Assembly (NCBI GenBank): GCA_001275005.1
Contig: JWZX01003231.1
Coordinates: forward strand, 1 to 30,031
Source: Chrysochromulina tobinii
Taxonomy: Eukaryota; Haptophyta; Prymnesiales; Chrysochromulinaceae
DNA: 30,031 nt
Reading direction: 5' to 3'
Both the position numbers and the translations under genes were made by a program. Of the stretch, positions 14,901 to 18,661 are shown in pieces. The notes under the pieces were generated by a model. That model saw only the letters and a list, made by a program, of their open reading frames with translations. It had not been told where the DNA came from and searched no databases. The stretch's first letter is position 1. Every line of letters starts with the position of its first letter.

Positions 14901-17566
14901 ATGATGAGCCGCCCGAATACCTCATAGCGCTCGAAGCCATCATTTTCGCCGGTATCACACCATTCCCACAGCTCGTCGAGCATCGTCTGGCACCCTGACG
15001 AGATCGCCTGCGCCAGCAACGCTTGGAACTCTGTGGGCTTCACCTCACGACTCGCGCCGTACTGTGCGATCCTCGCACTCGCCTCATCCGCGTCAAATTC
15101 CTTGTTGACACGTCCCGGCCCCTTGCCTGCGTCCTTGGCCTCTCGTTCGATGAATCGAGCGAGGATCTGCATTGGCGTACGTGGCACTGCGTTCGTGGAC
15201 GCCGACGCCGATGCCGACGCTGACGCCGCCATCTCCTTGGGCTTGGCCTTCTTCTTCTTCTTCTTCTTTCGCTCGGGAGGCAGCGCGCCGTCCGGCTGCC
15301 GGTGGCCTCCCAAGCGCGATGAGGGCACGAGTGCCTCCACATCCGCCGCGTCTAACGCCGCGTCCGACTCGTCCGACGCATCTGAGTTCAGGAGTTTCTC
15401 GTAATCGATCTGTTCGAAGCGTCGGTAGCTCAGACCGCTCGGGGCTGCACACGTGAAGCCCCGAGTCGCCGGGGTGGGCGTCTCTGCGGGCGGGCTCGCT
15501 CGTGGCGCCGAGGTGGGCGCCGGGGTGGCCGTCTCTGCGGGCGGGCTCACTCGTGGCGCCGAGGTGGGCGCCGGGGTGGCCGTCTCTGCGGGCGGGCGGA
15601 CTCGTGGCGCCGAGGTGGGCGCCGAGGTGGACATGCTGTCGGATGGTGGGGCGGTCGGTGGTCCGTTCGTTGGCGACTCTAGTGGCGGCGCGAGTGGCGG
15701 CGCGAGTGGCGGCGCGAGTGGCGGCGCGAGTGGCGGCGCTGGTGGCGACGCTAGTGGCGTCGCAAGTGGCGGCGCGAGCGGCGACAGCACTGATGGCACT
15801 GATGGCGGCGCGAGCGGCGACAGCACTGATGGCACTGATGGCACTGATGGCACTGATGGCCCTGACGGTGCGGGCACAGCCAGGGTCGTTTGGAGGGCTT
15901 CCCTTTCGAGGGGGACGGCCTCTGACCCTGAGGCGGAGCCGTCAGTGACTGCGAGGTCTGGCAGCATGCCCTGGGAGAAGAGTTGCGCATCGGTGGCCGT
16001 GCGTACAACTAGGCTGGTAAATTCCGACGGGTAGGTGCGGAGCAGGCAGGCGAGGCCTGGATGCCGTCCAAAGATCTCACCCGAGCGCAATGCCTCGAGC
16101 GCATGCTTGCGCCGCTCAGGGTGCGAGCGCAACTTGGTCACAAGCCACGCGAGCGCGGGCAGCTCGCCGAGACGCTCCGCTTCGTCAAGAAGGCTGGGCG
16201 CCGTGGTGGGCGTCGGGCCGGATACCTGGATAGGCGGTGGGTAGGCGGTGGTTGGTGGCGTGGTGGCGATGGATCCGGGTACCGTGTGAACATTCGGGCC
16301 GGAGGTGTGAACATTCGGGCCGGAGGTGTGAACATTCGGGCCGGAGATGTGGGCGGCAGCAATTTGGGCGGCAGCAGCTTCTTCAGACGCTGTGGGAATC
16401 CCACGCCCACCGCGGCCGCCGCGGCCGCCGCGGCCACCGCGACCCGTGAGTCCAGGGACGACAGCCGTGCGAGACACGTCGAGAGTGGTTGTGCTCAGAG
16501 GGAAAGTTACAGGCGCCGCGGGCGCCGTGAGCTCGGTGGCATACTGAGCATGCGGAGGCGGCGCGGGCTGTGGAGGTGGTGGTGCCCGAGGCGGCGCGGG
16601 CTGTGGAGGTGGTGGTGCCCGAGGCGGCGCGGGCTGTGGAGGTGGTGGTGCCCGAGGGGGCGCGGGCTGTGGACGCGCCTCGACACCATTCGACCTCTGG
16701 ACGGTCACGGTGGTGGATGGATGGGGGGTTGGGGGTGGATGGGGGATGGCGGATGGATGGGGGGAGGCCGTGGCGGTTTCCTCGAGCATCTGCGTGATGG
16801 CATCCTCCGCAATGGTCACATTGGGCGCCTCGCCGATGATGACCACGAGCCGAGAGCTCGGCTCGGCGCTCGGAGGGGCCATCTCGTTGATCACGATCAG
16901 CTCGCAGCCGCTCACCTCACTGAGCGTGCGGAAGCGCTCACCGCTCCTCCCGATCAGTATGCCTAGCTGATGCATGCGGATGAGCCGGTCGCGCCGAACG
17001 AGCCCCGGCGCGCAGCTGAGCGCACGCGCCACCTGGCGGCCACGTGGAGAGTCGCGAGGTGGCCATTCATCGTGCGGCGATGGCTCAGGCGCTGGCGGCG
17101 GCAGGAGAGGTGGTTGAAAGCGAGCCGATGGGTGGTGGTGGTGCTCGAATCCCGCAGGTGGCGGCGATGGCGGACGCGCGGTGCGTCGACCATGCAGCTG
17201 GTCGAGCAACTCCTGCTGCTGCCGCGCGGCCGGCGACATGTACTGCACTTGGCCGGCCTGGTGGGCGGCTTGGTTGACAGCGTGGTGCGGCACGTGGTGC
17301 GCCACTGGCTGCCGCGAGATCTCAAAGACGCCGATCGCATCGACAGCGCCGCTGACGGCGTCGACAGCCGCCAGGCCTTGCACACGGTCGCCTCTTTGAA
17401 GCTGTCCCCACTCGAAGTAGTGATGCAGGCCGATTCGGATCCTTCCGCAGAAGGCGTCCTCCCCAGATACATGCGTCACGTGCGCATCGAACGGGAAGTC
17501 GGTGTCGGACGGCCGTAGGATGGCGGCGCGTGTGGCACTGGCGCCTTGCGTCCAGGCATGGGCCAT
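463..17566 (-). CDS. Giant TRANK1-like protein: KH, ankyrin, UvrD/SF1 helicase, TPR, IQ
   Basis: One spliced gene. Proposed exons, 5' to 3': 17566-14921, 14828-14703, 14357-11713, 11553-11194, 11115-10906, 10757-10212, 10008-9825, 9729-9439, 9292-8732, 8595-8146, 7906-7451, 7275-7162, 7010-6738, 6655-6485, 6177-6097, 5922-5685, 5634-4858, 4722-4483, 4390-4121, 3867-3040, 2903-463. Nearly every junction is phase 0 and joins family-conserved blocks. Helicase motifs occur in order: GRSGTGKTT, DEVQDFTQAE, FFTGDTCQTIARGVGFRFED, NYRTHNGIL, FEAKGLEFDDV, ELKMLYTAMTRAR. This order with ankyrin repeats before and TPR helices after is the TRANK1 arrangement. A nucleic-acid-dependent ATPase is inferred; the substrate is unknown. 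The start at 17566 is chosen because the frame upstream runs through an AT-rich tract and into the divergent gene. Five frame changes are needed, so the gene may carry sequence errors or be decaying. The KH domain at the N-terminus is not part of TRANK1 as I know it. Confidence 0.85.
2578..2683 (-). repeat. Coding microsatellites: HAQ 9-mers and a polyserine run
   Basis: Tandem CGCGCAACA-type nonamers (plus strand TGCGCGTGT) encode HAQ repeats, next to a GTC run (plus GAC) encoding ten serines. Both are in frame, so slippage would only change repeat number. Confidence 0.8.
2904..3039 (-). repeat. Intron 20 (136 nt), CCGCTGATGG/CCGATTGCCG repeats
   Basis: Donor GTCG|GTGAAC, acceptor CTCTTTCAG|GTGTGG. 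The interior is made of 10-base units such as TGATTGCCGC, CGGTTATTGC and TGATGGTCGC on the sense strand. Confidence 0.7.
3040..3867 (-). CDS. Exon 20 of the TRANK1-like gene
   Basis: Starts ARLTTLEREGARKSIVYPKF, continues LSTLLRTLSLFESAGELRGA, VDYLEGCVSLVNAGQLHLVS and AEWLGVEVWLPISLVEAHLG, then a Gly-rich spacer (3391-3480). After a frame change in the other direction near 3305 it reads SRYGSSGRCSTWPMGRHYGW and VYDQWAKGDVHFPNG. The change could instead be an unrecognised intron in the Gly-rich stretch. It ends in phase 1 at TCG|GTGAAC. Confidence 0.6.
3868..3962 (-). mobile_element. Introner-like element (95 nt) at the acceptor of intron 19
   Basis: GC...AG unit that starts with a copy of the exon 20 start, includes CTTGCATGCGCGCGCTCACC then ACGGCGCC, and ends CTTCCCCACAG. 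The flanking direct repeat is 49 bases with a perfect 32-base block (3823-3854 and 3918-3949), offset 95. It may be spliced as its own intron or lie inside intron 19. Confidence 0.7.
3868..4120 (-). repeat. Intron 19 (253 nt) bounded by two separate tandem duplications
   Basis: At its 5' end, 4051-4087 copies the end of exon 19 (4122-4158; one mismatch and one gap). At its 3' end, 3918-3966 copies 3823-3871 (44/49), that is, the acceptor plus the start of exon 20. The middle has TGAGTGCC decamers. Two acceptors are therefore possible, ACAG|GCGCGC at 3963 and CACAG|GCGCGC at 3868. Confidence 0.7.
4121..4390 (-). CDS. Exon 19 of the TRANK1-like gene
   Basis: 90 codons: ALYPDASRERDGPDYAAILP, then YSVHPLARATLVKKVVSGSV, PEFMSLVVEWLQSRYKPLSL and GPRGTAIFK. 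Helical, of unknown function. Its 3' end (from about 4158) is duplicated in intron 19. Donor AAG|GTGTGA. Confidence 0.65.
4391..4482 (-). repeat. Intron 18 (92 nt) with three CTAATGC units at its 3' end
   Basis: The sense strand ends ...CTAATGCGTC CCTAATGCGT CCCTAATGCA TTAG. The eleven-base unit repeats a branch-site-like CTAAT three times just before the acceptor GCATTAG|GCACTC. The 5' part has GCGCCTGATGGCGTCTGATT repeats. Confidence 0.6.
4483..4722 (-). CDS. Exon 18 of the TRANK1-like gene
   Basis: 80 codons: VCPPELSHRYVQRLWLEVRV, then LVSTKAALSLTFSLSERHRR, a Gln-rich spacer and NLIKSDTVLQSVGRVLQ. No domain recognised beyond helical character. Donor CAG|GTTTGC. Confidence 0.65.
4723..4857 (-). 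repeat. Intron 17 (135 nt), splice-site duplication
   Basis: GGCGCCCAG|GTGTGC at the donor and GGTGCCCAG|GTGTGC at the acceptor match at 14 of 15 bases. Between them are TGATTGCGTC, TGCTTGCGTC and related units. Confidence 0.65.
4858..5634 (-). CDS. Exon 17 of the TRANK1-like gene
   Basis: Begins with a Ser/Ala/Pro linker, then ALMEQAREQARGLARAFTLA, SILKSDLARGLAALPTFLNG, LLWKDLALFLVLDALNDAFA, and LEWTLLLVLALRRVLSAEAD. A helical region without an enzyme motif. Near 5048 a one-base frame change is needed to join ALMALAVRA to AHDVKQTLIAGSERLRALVE. It ends RGAQ at donor CAG|GTGTGC. Confidence 0.65.
5635..5684 (-). other. Intron 16, proposed 50-nt intron
   Basis: CTA|GTTCGG to CCCTTCAG|ACGG removes 50 bases and restores the downstream frame through a Ser/Ala/Pro linker. 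It contains CTCTAATTCG, a branch-site-like CTAAT, and is internally duplicated (CTCTAGTTCGGAGCC against CTCTAATTCGGCGCC). A frame change by a base error is the alternative. Confidence 0.45.
5685..5922 (-). CDS. Exon 16 of the TRANK1-like gene
   Basis: 79 codons plus one base: AEELARTSAFHHLRRGDKVA, then VKQFASPEMQIAFLRQHGER and VQVVTLLKQQGRLDEAYDEM. The last helix pair is TPR/clathrin-like and comparable to the TRANK1 post-helicase region. It ends in a Ser/Ala linker in phase 1. Confidence 0.7.
5923..6096 (-). repeat. Intron 15 (174 nt), pure 10-base periodicity
   Basis: On the plus strand the array runs GCACTCAGGT, GCACTCAGTC, then GCAATCGGTG, all of length 10. On the sense strand these read TGAGTGC and CCGATTGCCA. 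The acceptor is GCCCTAAG|GCTGAG. Confidence 0.75.
6097..6177 (-). CDS. Exon 15 of the TRANK1-like gene
   Basis: 27 codons: VALPHLEARKLYEAAIIVSK then ELGLDAK. A single helix-loop-helix of the TPR-like stretch. Acceptor TCTCAG|GTGGCT, donor AAG|GTGCAC. Confidence 0.7.
6178..6484 (-). repeat. Intron 14 (307 nt): introner-like element duplicated at the 5' splice site, then repeats
   Basis: Plus-strand 6379-6414 and 6453-6488 are direct repeats (35/36, offset 74), each spanning the splice context ACAG|GTA. Between them lies the core ATGCAAGTGCTCACCACGGC, then GCC, a C/T tract and TTTCCCCACAG. The second copy meets an in-frame stop (DAP then TGA), so the functional acceptor is further on, TCTCAG|GTGGCT. 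The remainder holds CACTGAGTGC decamers and TGGATGACCT units. Confidence 0.7.
6411..6484 (-). mobile_element. Introner-like element (74 nt) nested in intron 14
   Basis: GT...AG unit with core GCTCACCACGGCGCC (6430-6445) and terminal CCCCACAG at 6411, flanked by a 36-base near-perfect direct repeat. Structurally it is a complete small intron, but the sequence after it is still intronic. Confidence 0.7.
6485..6655 (-). CDS. Exon 14 of the TRANK1-like gene, TPR-like helices
   Basis: 57 codons: ASSRREALELLSGAAGAWEE, then AGKLSQAMLVRLSHKELRSA and ERDRLRQ. A TPR-like helical pair. Acceptor CCCCACAG|GCAAGC, donor CGACAG|GTACAG. Confidence 0.75.
6656..6737 (-). mobile_element. Intron 13: 82-nt introner-like element with target duplication
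   Basis: The plus-strand segments 6631-6656 and 6713-6738 are direct repeats (24/26), offset by exactly 82 bases. So the intron begins with a copy of exon 14's first bases (GCAAGCTCGCGC). Between the copies lies CTTGCATGCAAGGGCTCACC, then ACGGCGCC, a pyrimidine stretch and CCCCACAG. It is a GC-AG intron. Confidence 0.75.
6738..7010 (-). CDS. Exon 13 of the TRANK1-like gene, TPR-like helices
   Basis: 91 codons: VAALCFEKGGDERGMLEALG, then DRLLRAARCFELAGHTFHAA, SCLKRAGEYTLAARAFRKLG and a final helix ending HAAEK. Repeated A-x-C/F-x-x-A-G patterns are TPR-like. It ends with a GC donor, AAG|GCAAGC, at an introner insertion. Confidence 0.8.
7011..7161 (-). repeat. Intron 12 (151 nt), splice-site duplication
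   Basis: CTCTTCCAG|GTCGCC at the donor is echoed as CTCTTTCAG|GTGGCC at the acceptor (13/15). Near the donor are 12-base units of the type GGCCACTCGAAT. The rest is not obviously repetitive. Confidence 0.6.
7162..7275 (-). CDS. Exon 12 of the TRANK1-like gene, start of TPR-like region
   Basis: 38 codons: RLAKVFDSRDAKRGL, then SSPEEWIRQAKNLMRQQLFQ. The EEWIxxAxxLMxxxLF block joins exon 13 (VAALCFEKGGDERG) to give the helix pair that follows the helicase in TRANK1. Donor CAG|GTCGCC. Confidence 0.75.
7276..7450 (-). repeat. Intron 11 (175 nt), GC-AG, with GCCACTGATG repeats
   Basis: The GC donor AAG|GCGAGT leads straight into TGCCGCTGATGGCCACTGAT and further GCCGCTGATG/GCCACTGATG decamers. The acceptor is CTCCGCAG|CGTCTC. 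Confidence 0.65.
7451..7906 (-). CDS. Exon 11 of the TRANK1-like gene: helicase motifs V and VI
   Basis: 152 codons. Starts AAKERLPAELQSALTLTIFE and continues AKGLEFDDVFLFNFF (motif V), DRTWRVITSS, an Arg/Glu/Ala-rich spacer, and LNEELKMLYTAMTRARVKVV (motif VI). It joins exon 10 as VVLVRDQ|AAKERLPAEL. It ends YLLVK with a GC donor, AAG|GCGAGT. Confidence 0.85.
7907..8145 (-). repeat. Intron 10 (239 nt) with a 21-base tandem repeat
   Basis: About 8015-8130 holds units of 21 bases, GGGCACTCAGTGTCCTCCAT plus T on the plus strand, with one shortened unit. Each contains the same CACTCA core as the decamers elsewhere. At 7953-7973 is a copy (18/21) of the first 21 bases of exon 11, placed 67 bases upstream of the real acceptor CATCAG|GCGGCC. 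Confidence 0.7.
8146..8595 (-). CDS. Exon 10 of the TRANK1-like gene: helicase motifs III and IV
   Basis: 150 codons. Starts VCVDKNALFFTGDTCQTIA and continues RGVGFRFEDLTTMFF (motif III), later VPRVNQLSVNYRTHNGILGA (motif IV), then ELFPHSVDALEKDVGHFNGP and GAHQVVLVRDQ. Each block is characteristic of TRANK1-like SF1 helicases. Donor CAG|GTGCGA. Confidence 0.85.
8732..9292 (-). CDS. Exon 9 of the TRANK1-like gene: helicase motif II
   Basis: 187 codons. Starts VRPEMTFELFERVLWPLMI, then VFREIVSYIKGSSQAL, RLSRAQYGAIGKK, a Gly/Ser spacer, YDLYLKYEAW, and RLDEIYVDEVQDFTQAEIRL, which is the Walker B/motif II (DEVQDFTQ). The order and spacing fit helicase domain 1 of the TRANK1 family. Donor GAG|GTAGGA after RLFLE. 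Confidence 0.85.
9439..9729 (-). CDS. Exon 8 of the TRANK1-like gene
   Basis: 97 codons, starting VPEARWPLFLRSHHWLRLLD and continuing VSERRRFFRDEE, then an acidic low-complexity stretch (DEADDEDEGDVGGHEDEDEA). The block PLFLRSHHWLRLLDG ... RFF corresponds to the conserved 'LFLTS...LDxxL...FF' segment of TRANK1-like helicases. Donor GCG|GTACGA, acceptor AATAG|GTGCCT. Confidence 0.7.
9825..10008 (-). CDS. Exon 7 of the TRANK1-like gene
   Basis: One base completes the split Arg codon, then 61 codons: SFKSLQSGFVESLNAELDVAG, an acidic/Ala linker, and ending AELASLLH at donor CAC|GTACGC. It lies between the P-loop exon and the FLRSHHWLRLLDG exon, the expected insert of helicase domain 1. Confidence 0.65.
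10009..10211 (-). repeat. Intron 6 (203 nt), exon end copied at the intron 3' end
   Basis: The exon end CGGACCGCCGTGGCC (near 10214-10231) reappears as TGGACCGCGGTGGCT (near 10020-10037) shortly before the acceptor AAATTAG|GTCGTT, with the same AG|GT context. Between them are TGATTGCC and GGAGTGCCATC units of about 10 bases. Confidence 0.65.
10212..10757 (-). CDS. Exon 6 of the TRANK1-like gene: helicase motif I (Walker A)
   Basis: Starts VRYPPAVEQEDAYNLVKFYT and continues LERFARLVDL, then in a shifted frame ATFTEKLEFPFLPDEAEHLI, and SILLIGRSGTGKTT with the ATP-binding P-loop at 10544-10567, followed by IVVQRMWLQF. The blocks KFYTL, EFPF, EH and SILLIGRSGTGKTT match the start of the TRANK1 helicase. 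A one-base frame change is needed near 10668 (reading CTT A GCG). It ends in phase 2 at CAG|GTCCAT after RTAVA. Confidence 0.8.
10906..11115 (-). CDS. Exon 5 of the TRANK1-like gene
   Basis: 70 codons, RVKGTDVVLPKSYQVAPEG then a Ser/Glu/Ala-rich linker ending AANAEEHT at donor ACG|GTACAT. It bridges the pre-helicase block to the first helicase domain. The basic KGTDVVLP piece is the only part that looks ordered. Confidence 0.65.
11116..11193 (-). mobile_element. Intron 4: 78-nt introner-like element, length 3n and stop-free
   Basis: Donor CAG|GTAACG, acceptor TTCACAG|CGAGTC. It carries the core GCGCTCACCACGGCGCC (around 11135-11152) shared with introns 13, 14 and 19, followed by a C-rich tract and CACAG. 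Its length is a multiple of three and it has no stop in the exon frame, so retention would only insert 26 residues. A weak echo of the next exon (12/18) lies near its 5' end. Confidence 0.6.
11194..11553 (-). CDS. Exon 4 of the TRANK1-like gene, pre-helicase region
   Basis: 120 codons, starting VRPAARDLAGLQVIDKEAAL and containing RSLATLATGVWSG, then GARIIWTVGIDFVP and HDDAQRSIQRVCAIHRRGL. TRANK1 proteins have a comparable W-containing block and an enzyme-like segment just before the helicase. It ends KTRVQ at donor CAG|GTAACG. Confidence 0.7.
11554..11712 (-). repeat. Intron 3 (159 nt) with TGAGTGCCGC decamers
   Basis: Donor ATC|GTGCGT, acceptor GCGCAG|GTTCGC. The first 24 intron bases code VRAAAKDL and match the start of exon 4 (VRPAARDL) at 18 of 24 bases. 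The rest is mainly TGAGTGCCGC and TGATTGCC units. Confidence 0.75.
11713..14357 (-). CDS. Exon 3 of the TRANK1-like gene: ankyrin repeats and Ala/Pro linker
   Basis: Starts VLSRWLSEAEDPTV. Ankyrin-type units are clearest at 12740-13010 (TMLLRAAAANRIATARVLL, TALHVAVSESNLELVELLL) and near 13750-13860 (GALHCACLQRHVEVSRLLL). A basic helical segment follows, then an Ala/Pro/Thr-rich linker with a 33-base tandem repeat (ETVTNDATEAA) near 12070-12165 and GCN-type triplet expansions near 11850-11990. It ends EHHPWRVLI at donor ATC|GTGCGT. Two single-base frame changes are needed, near 14024 (joining GVFAQ to YMNTQVQREIA) and near 12628 (joining VKMAKEG to QMAQLGAKLL). Confidence 0.7.
14358..14702 (-). 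repeat. Intron 2 (345 nt), longest array of roughly 10-base repeats
   Basis: On the sense strand the intron is built of units such as CCACTGATGG, TGATTGTCAC and TGAGTGTCAC. At its 5'-splice end are variants with TGATTGCCAC, and towards its 3' end a run of GTACCACTGATGACCCCCT units (about 19-20 bases). Donor GAG|GTGATT, acceptor TGTGCAG|GTGCTC. Nothing else coding is visible in it. Confidence 0.75.
14703..14828 (-). CDS. Exon 2 of the TRANK1-like gene
   Basis: 42 codons, phase 0 at both ends, beginning VFGRYLVDRAVSADHMELVP and ending ALAHRPE. It reads as an ankyrin-like helical unit (LVPGLLANGAYPSEKALVAL). Acceptor AATCAG|GTCTTC, donor GAG|GTGATT. Confidence 0.7.
14829..14920 (-). repeat. Intron 1 (92 nt), begins with a copy of exon 2's start
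   Basis: Donor GAG|GTATTCGGGCGG, acceptor AATCAG|GTCTTCGGGCGG. The first 24 intron bases match the first 24 bases of exon 2 at 19 positions, and both translate as VFGR. The DGF just before the donor is also echoed (GATGGTTTT) just before the acceptor. The middle holds short TGATGGCA-type repeats. Confidence 0.7.
14921..17566 (-). CDS. Exon 1 of the TRANK1-like gene: N-terminal segment with KH domain
   Basis: 882 codons. After an unrecognised N-terminal block (about residues 1-75) and a His/Pro-rich linker comes a type-I KH domain near residues 187-260 (16790-17005). Its loop GRSG (16940-16951) fits the GxxG nucleic-acid-binding loop, in the context LGILIGRSGERF. Then follow long repeat-rich linkers (units with APPPPQP, SGPNVHT, PAETATPAPTSAPR and APPLAPP), a short helical block around 16040-16190, a lysine-rich tract (KKKKKKKAKPKE) and a conserved-looking C-terminal block before the donor GAG|GTATTC at 14921/14920. 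The KH domain suggests RNA or single-stranded DNA binding. Confidence 0.75.
15479..15632 (-). repeat. 51-base coding tandem repeat, three copies
   Basis: Units of 51 bases (17 residues, PAETATPAPTSAPR type) inside exon 1. Each holds GGCGCCGAGGTGGGCGCC, one form of the window-wide 18-base motif (at 15504, 15555 and 15606). Confidence 0.8.
15680..15880 (-). repeat. Coding APPL/PSV repeats of exon 1
   Basis: Twelve-base units (GGCGGCGCGAGT on the plus strand) encode APPLAPPLAPP. Beside them are 9-base ACTGATGGC units encoding PSV repeats. All are in frame and proline-rich, hence likely disordered. Confidence 0.75.
16285..16350 (-). repeat. Coding SGPNVHT heptapeptide repeat
   Basis: A 21-base unit (GTGTGAACATTCGGGCCGGA plus G on the plus strand) is repeated about three times and encodes SGPNVHT in exon 1. 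Confidence 0.75.
16555..16675 (-). repeat. 33-base coding repeat, APPPPQPAPPR
   Basis: Nearly four copies of a 33-base unit encode the eleven residues APPPPQPAPPR in exon 1. The units are almost identical, so the expansion is recent or homogenised. Confidence 0.8.
16790..17005 (-). other. KH domain (GxxG = GRSG)
   Basis: The segment reads RLIRMHQLGILIGRSGERF, then LSEVSGCELIVINE, a short loop, RLVVIIGEAPNVTIAEDAI and a closing helix. This is the alpha-alpha-beta-beta-alpha pattern of a type-I KH fold with an intact GxxG loop. Type-I KH domains bind short single-stranded RNA or DNA; the target here cannot be read from sequence. Confidence 0.75.
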
Positions 17567-17812
17567 GCGGCCGTCGGAAAATGCAATCGCGTCGAAGGCC
17601 GTCGAGCAAGCGGGTTCGACACAAAAAAGGAATAAAAAGTCCAGATTTGATGATCCGCCAATCAACCATCGAGACCAAACTTGTCCTGCCTTGGCGGTCT
17701 TCGTGAATGTGAACGCGGGACGGCAAGTGACTCGTGCGTGTGCTCCGCCCGCTTGCACGCACGCGGTGTCGCAATCGTACGGAATCTTTCCGCAGACTGT
17801 GGACTTTGAGCG
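17567..17812. promoter_or_regulatory. Head-to-head intergenic region, likely bidirectional promoter
   Basis: 246 bases separate the proposed ATG of the giant gene (17564-17566, minus) from the ATG of the chromo/Agenet gene (17813, plus). It contains an A-rich tract (17620-17640, AAAAAAGGAATAAAAAGTCC) unlike nearby coding DNA. I see no clear TATA box in either direction. If the giant gene starts further upstream, the 5' ends would overlap. Confidence 0.5.
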
Positions 17813-18661
17813 ATGAAGCGCACCAAGGAGCAAATTGAGGAAGGGGAGCGCCTGCAGAAGCAAAAGGGACGAGCTGCAACGGTGACTCGCACGATGAACA
17901 TGAAACCGACCCGTCAGAGGCAGAAGGTTGAGCTCTTCGAGCCGGATCAGTCAGCTAAGAGGGCCCGGCCCTCCCCGCCTCCCAAGAAGAAGAAGCCGTT
18001 GAAAGTCAATGTGGGCAAGATCGCGGCAGCCCTGCGCGCATTCCTCACAGGCGAGGGCGACGAGTTCGAGAACCTTGTATCGGCGGTTGTGGAGGTGGAC
18101 AAGATCTTAGCGGTTAAGTCGAACTCCAAGGGCGGGCTCTTGTACCAGATCCTGTGGGTGGATGGCACCAAGACGTGGGAGCCCGAGGACAACGTGATGG
18201 ACGACGACCTGGTTGACGCATTCGAGGCCGCAGAGCAAGCGAAGGCGTACGCCGAGGACGACATCAAGGTGGGTAGCGAGGTGGAGGTGAAGAACGTGGA
18301 GGAGGGCTTTGAAAACTCATGGGCAGAGGCAACGGTGACCAAGACAGAGCCCGACGGCAAGGTCGCCGTCGAGTACTCTGGCTTCGTCAGCGAGGACGGG
18401 GGGGCCGTGTCGGAGACCGTCGAGCGCAAGCGGCTTCGACTCGTGCCCGAGGCGGCGGTCAAGGGATGGGAGCCAGTAGTGGGCGAGATCATCGAGGTGA
18501 ACGAGGACGATTGCTGGTGGGAGGCGCGCGTCATCGAGATCACGGGCAAGAAGGCCAAGCTGCAGCTGCGCGTCTCCGACGAGTTCAAGATGATGAGCCT
18601 CGGCACCAAGAAGCTGCGACCGTGCTCGTGGCTCACCATGGCGAATAAGAAGGCCAAGTGA
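17813..18661 (+). CDS. Chromodomain plus tandem Agenet/Tudor protein
   Basis: 282 residues, no intron, ATG at 17813 and TGA at 18659-18661. Residues 1-63 are basic with a likely nuclear localisation stretch (AKRARPSPPPKKKKP). Residues 93-137 look like a chromodomain: VVEVDKIL, then LYQILWVDGTKTWEPEDNV with aromatic cage candidates Y111, W115 and W122. Residues 150-212 and 217-273 are two Agenet/Tudor-like barrels (IKVGSEVEVKNVEEGFENSW; WEPVVGEIIEVNEDDCWWEA). Such proteins read methyl-lysine on histones or bridge chromatin factors; that role is inferred. It is divergently transcribed from the giant gene. Confidence 0.8.
   Translation: MKRTKEQIEEGERLQKQKGRAATVTRTMNMKPTRQRQKVELFEPDQSAKRARPSPPPKKKKPLKVNVGKIAAALRAFLTGEGDEFENLVSAVVEVDKILAVKSNSKGGLLYQILWVDGTKTWEPEDNVMDDDLVDAFEAAEQAKAYAEDDIKVGSEVEVKNVEEGFENSWAEATVTKTEPDGKVAVEYSGFVSEDGGAVSETVERKRLRLVPEAAVKGWEPVVGEIIEVNEDDCWWEARVIEITGKKAKLQLRVSDEFKMMSLGTKKLRPCSWLTMANKKAK

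Noticed and set aside
16197-16214. Introner core in exon 1 (GGCGCCGTGGTGGGCGTC)
   Set aside because: It lies in an open coding frame (TPTTAPSLL) without flanking duplication or splice signals. It counts only as an instance of the 18-base motif.
17567-17863. Upstream extension of the giant gene's frame to 17863
   Set aside because: It overlaps the 5' end of the divergent gene and passes through an A/T-rich tract that reads FLFLF. The ATG at 17566 is more economical, although an upstream exon cannot be excluded.
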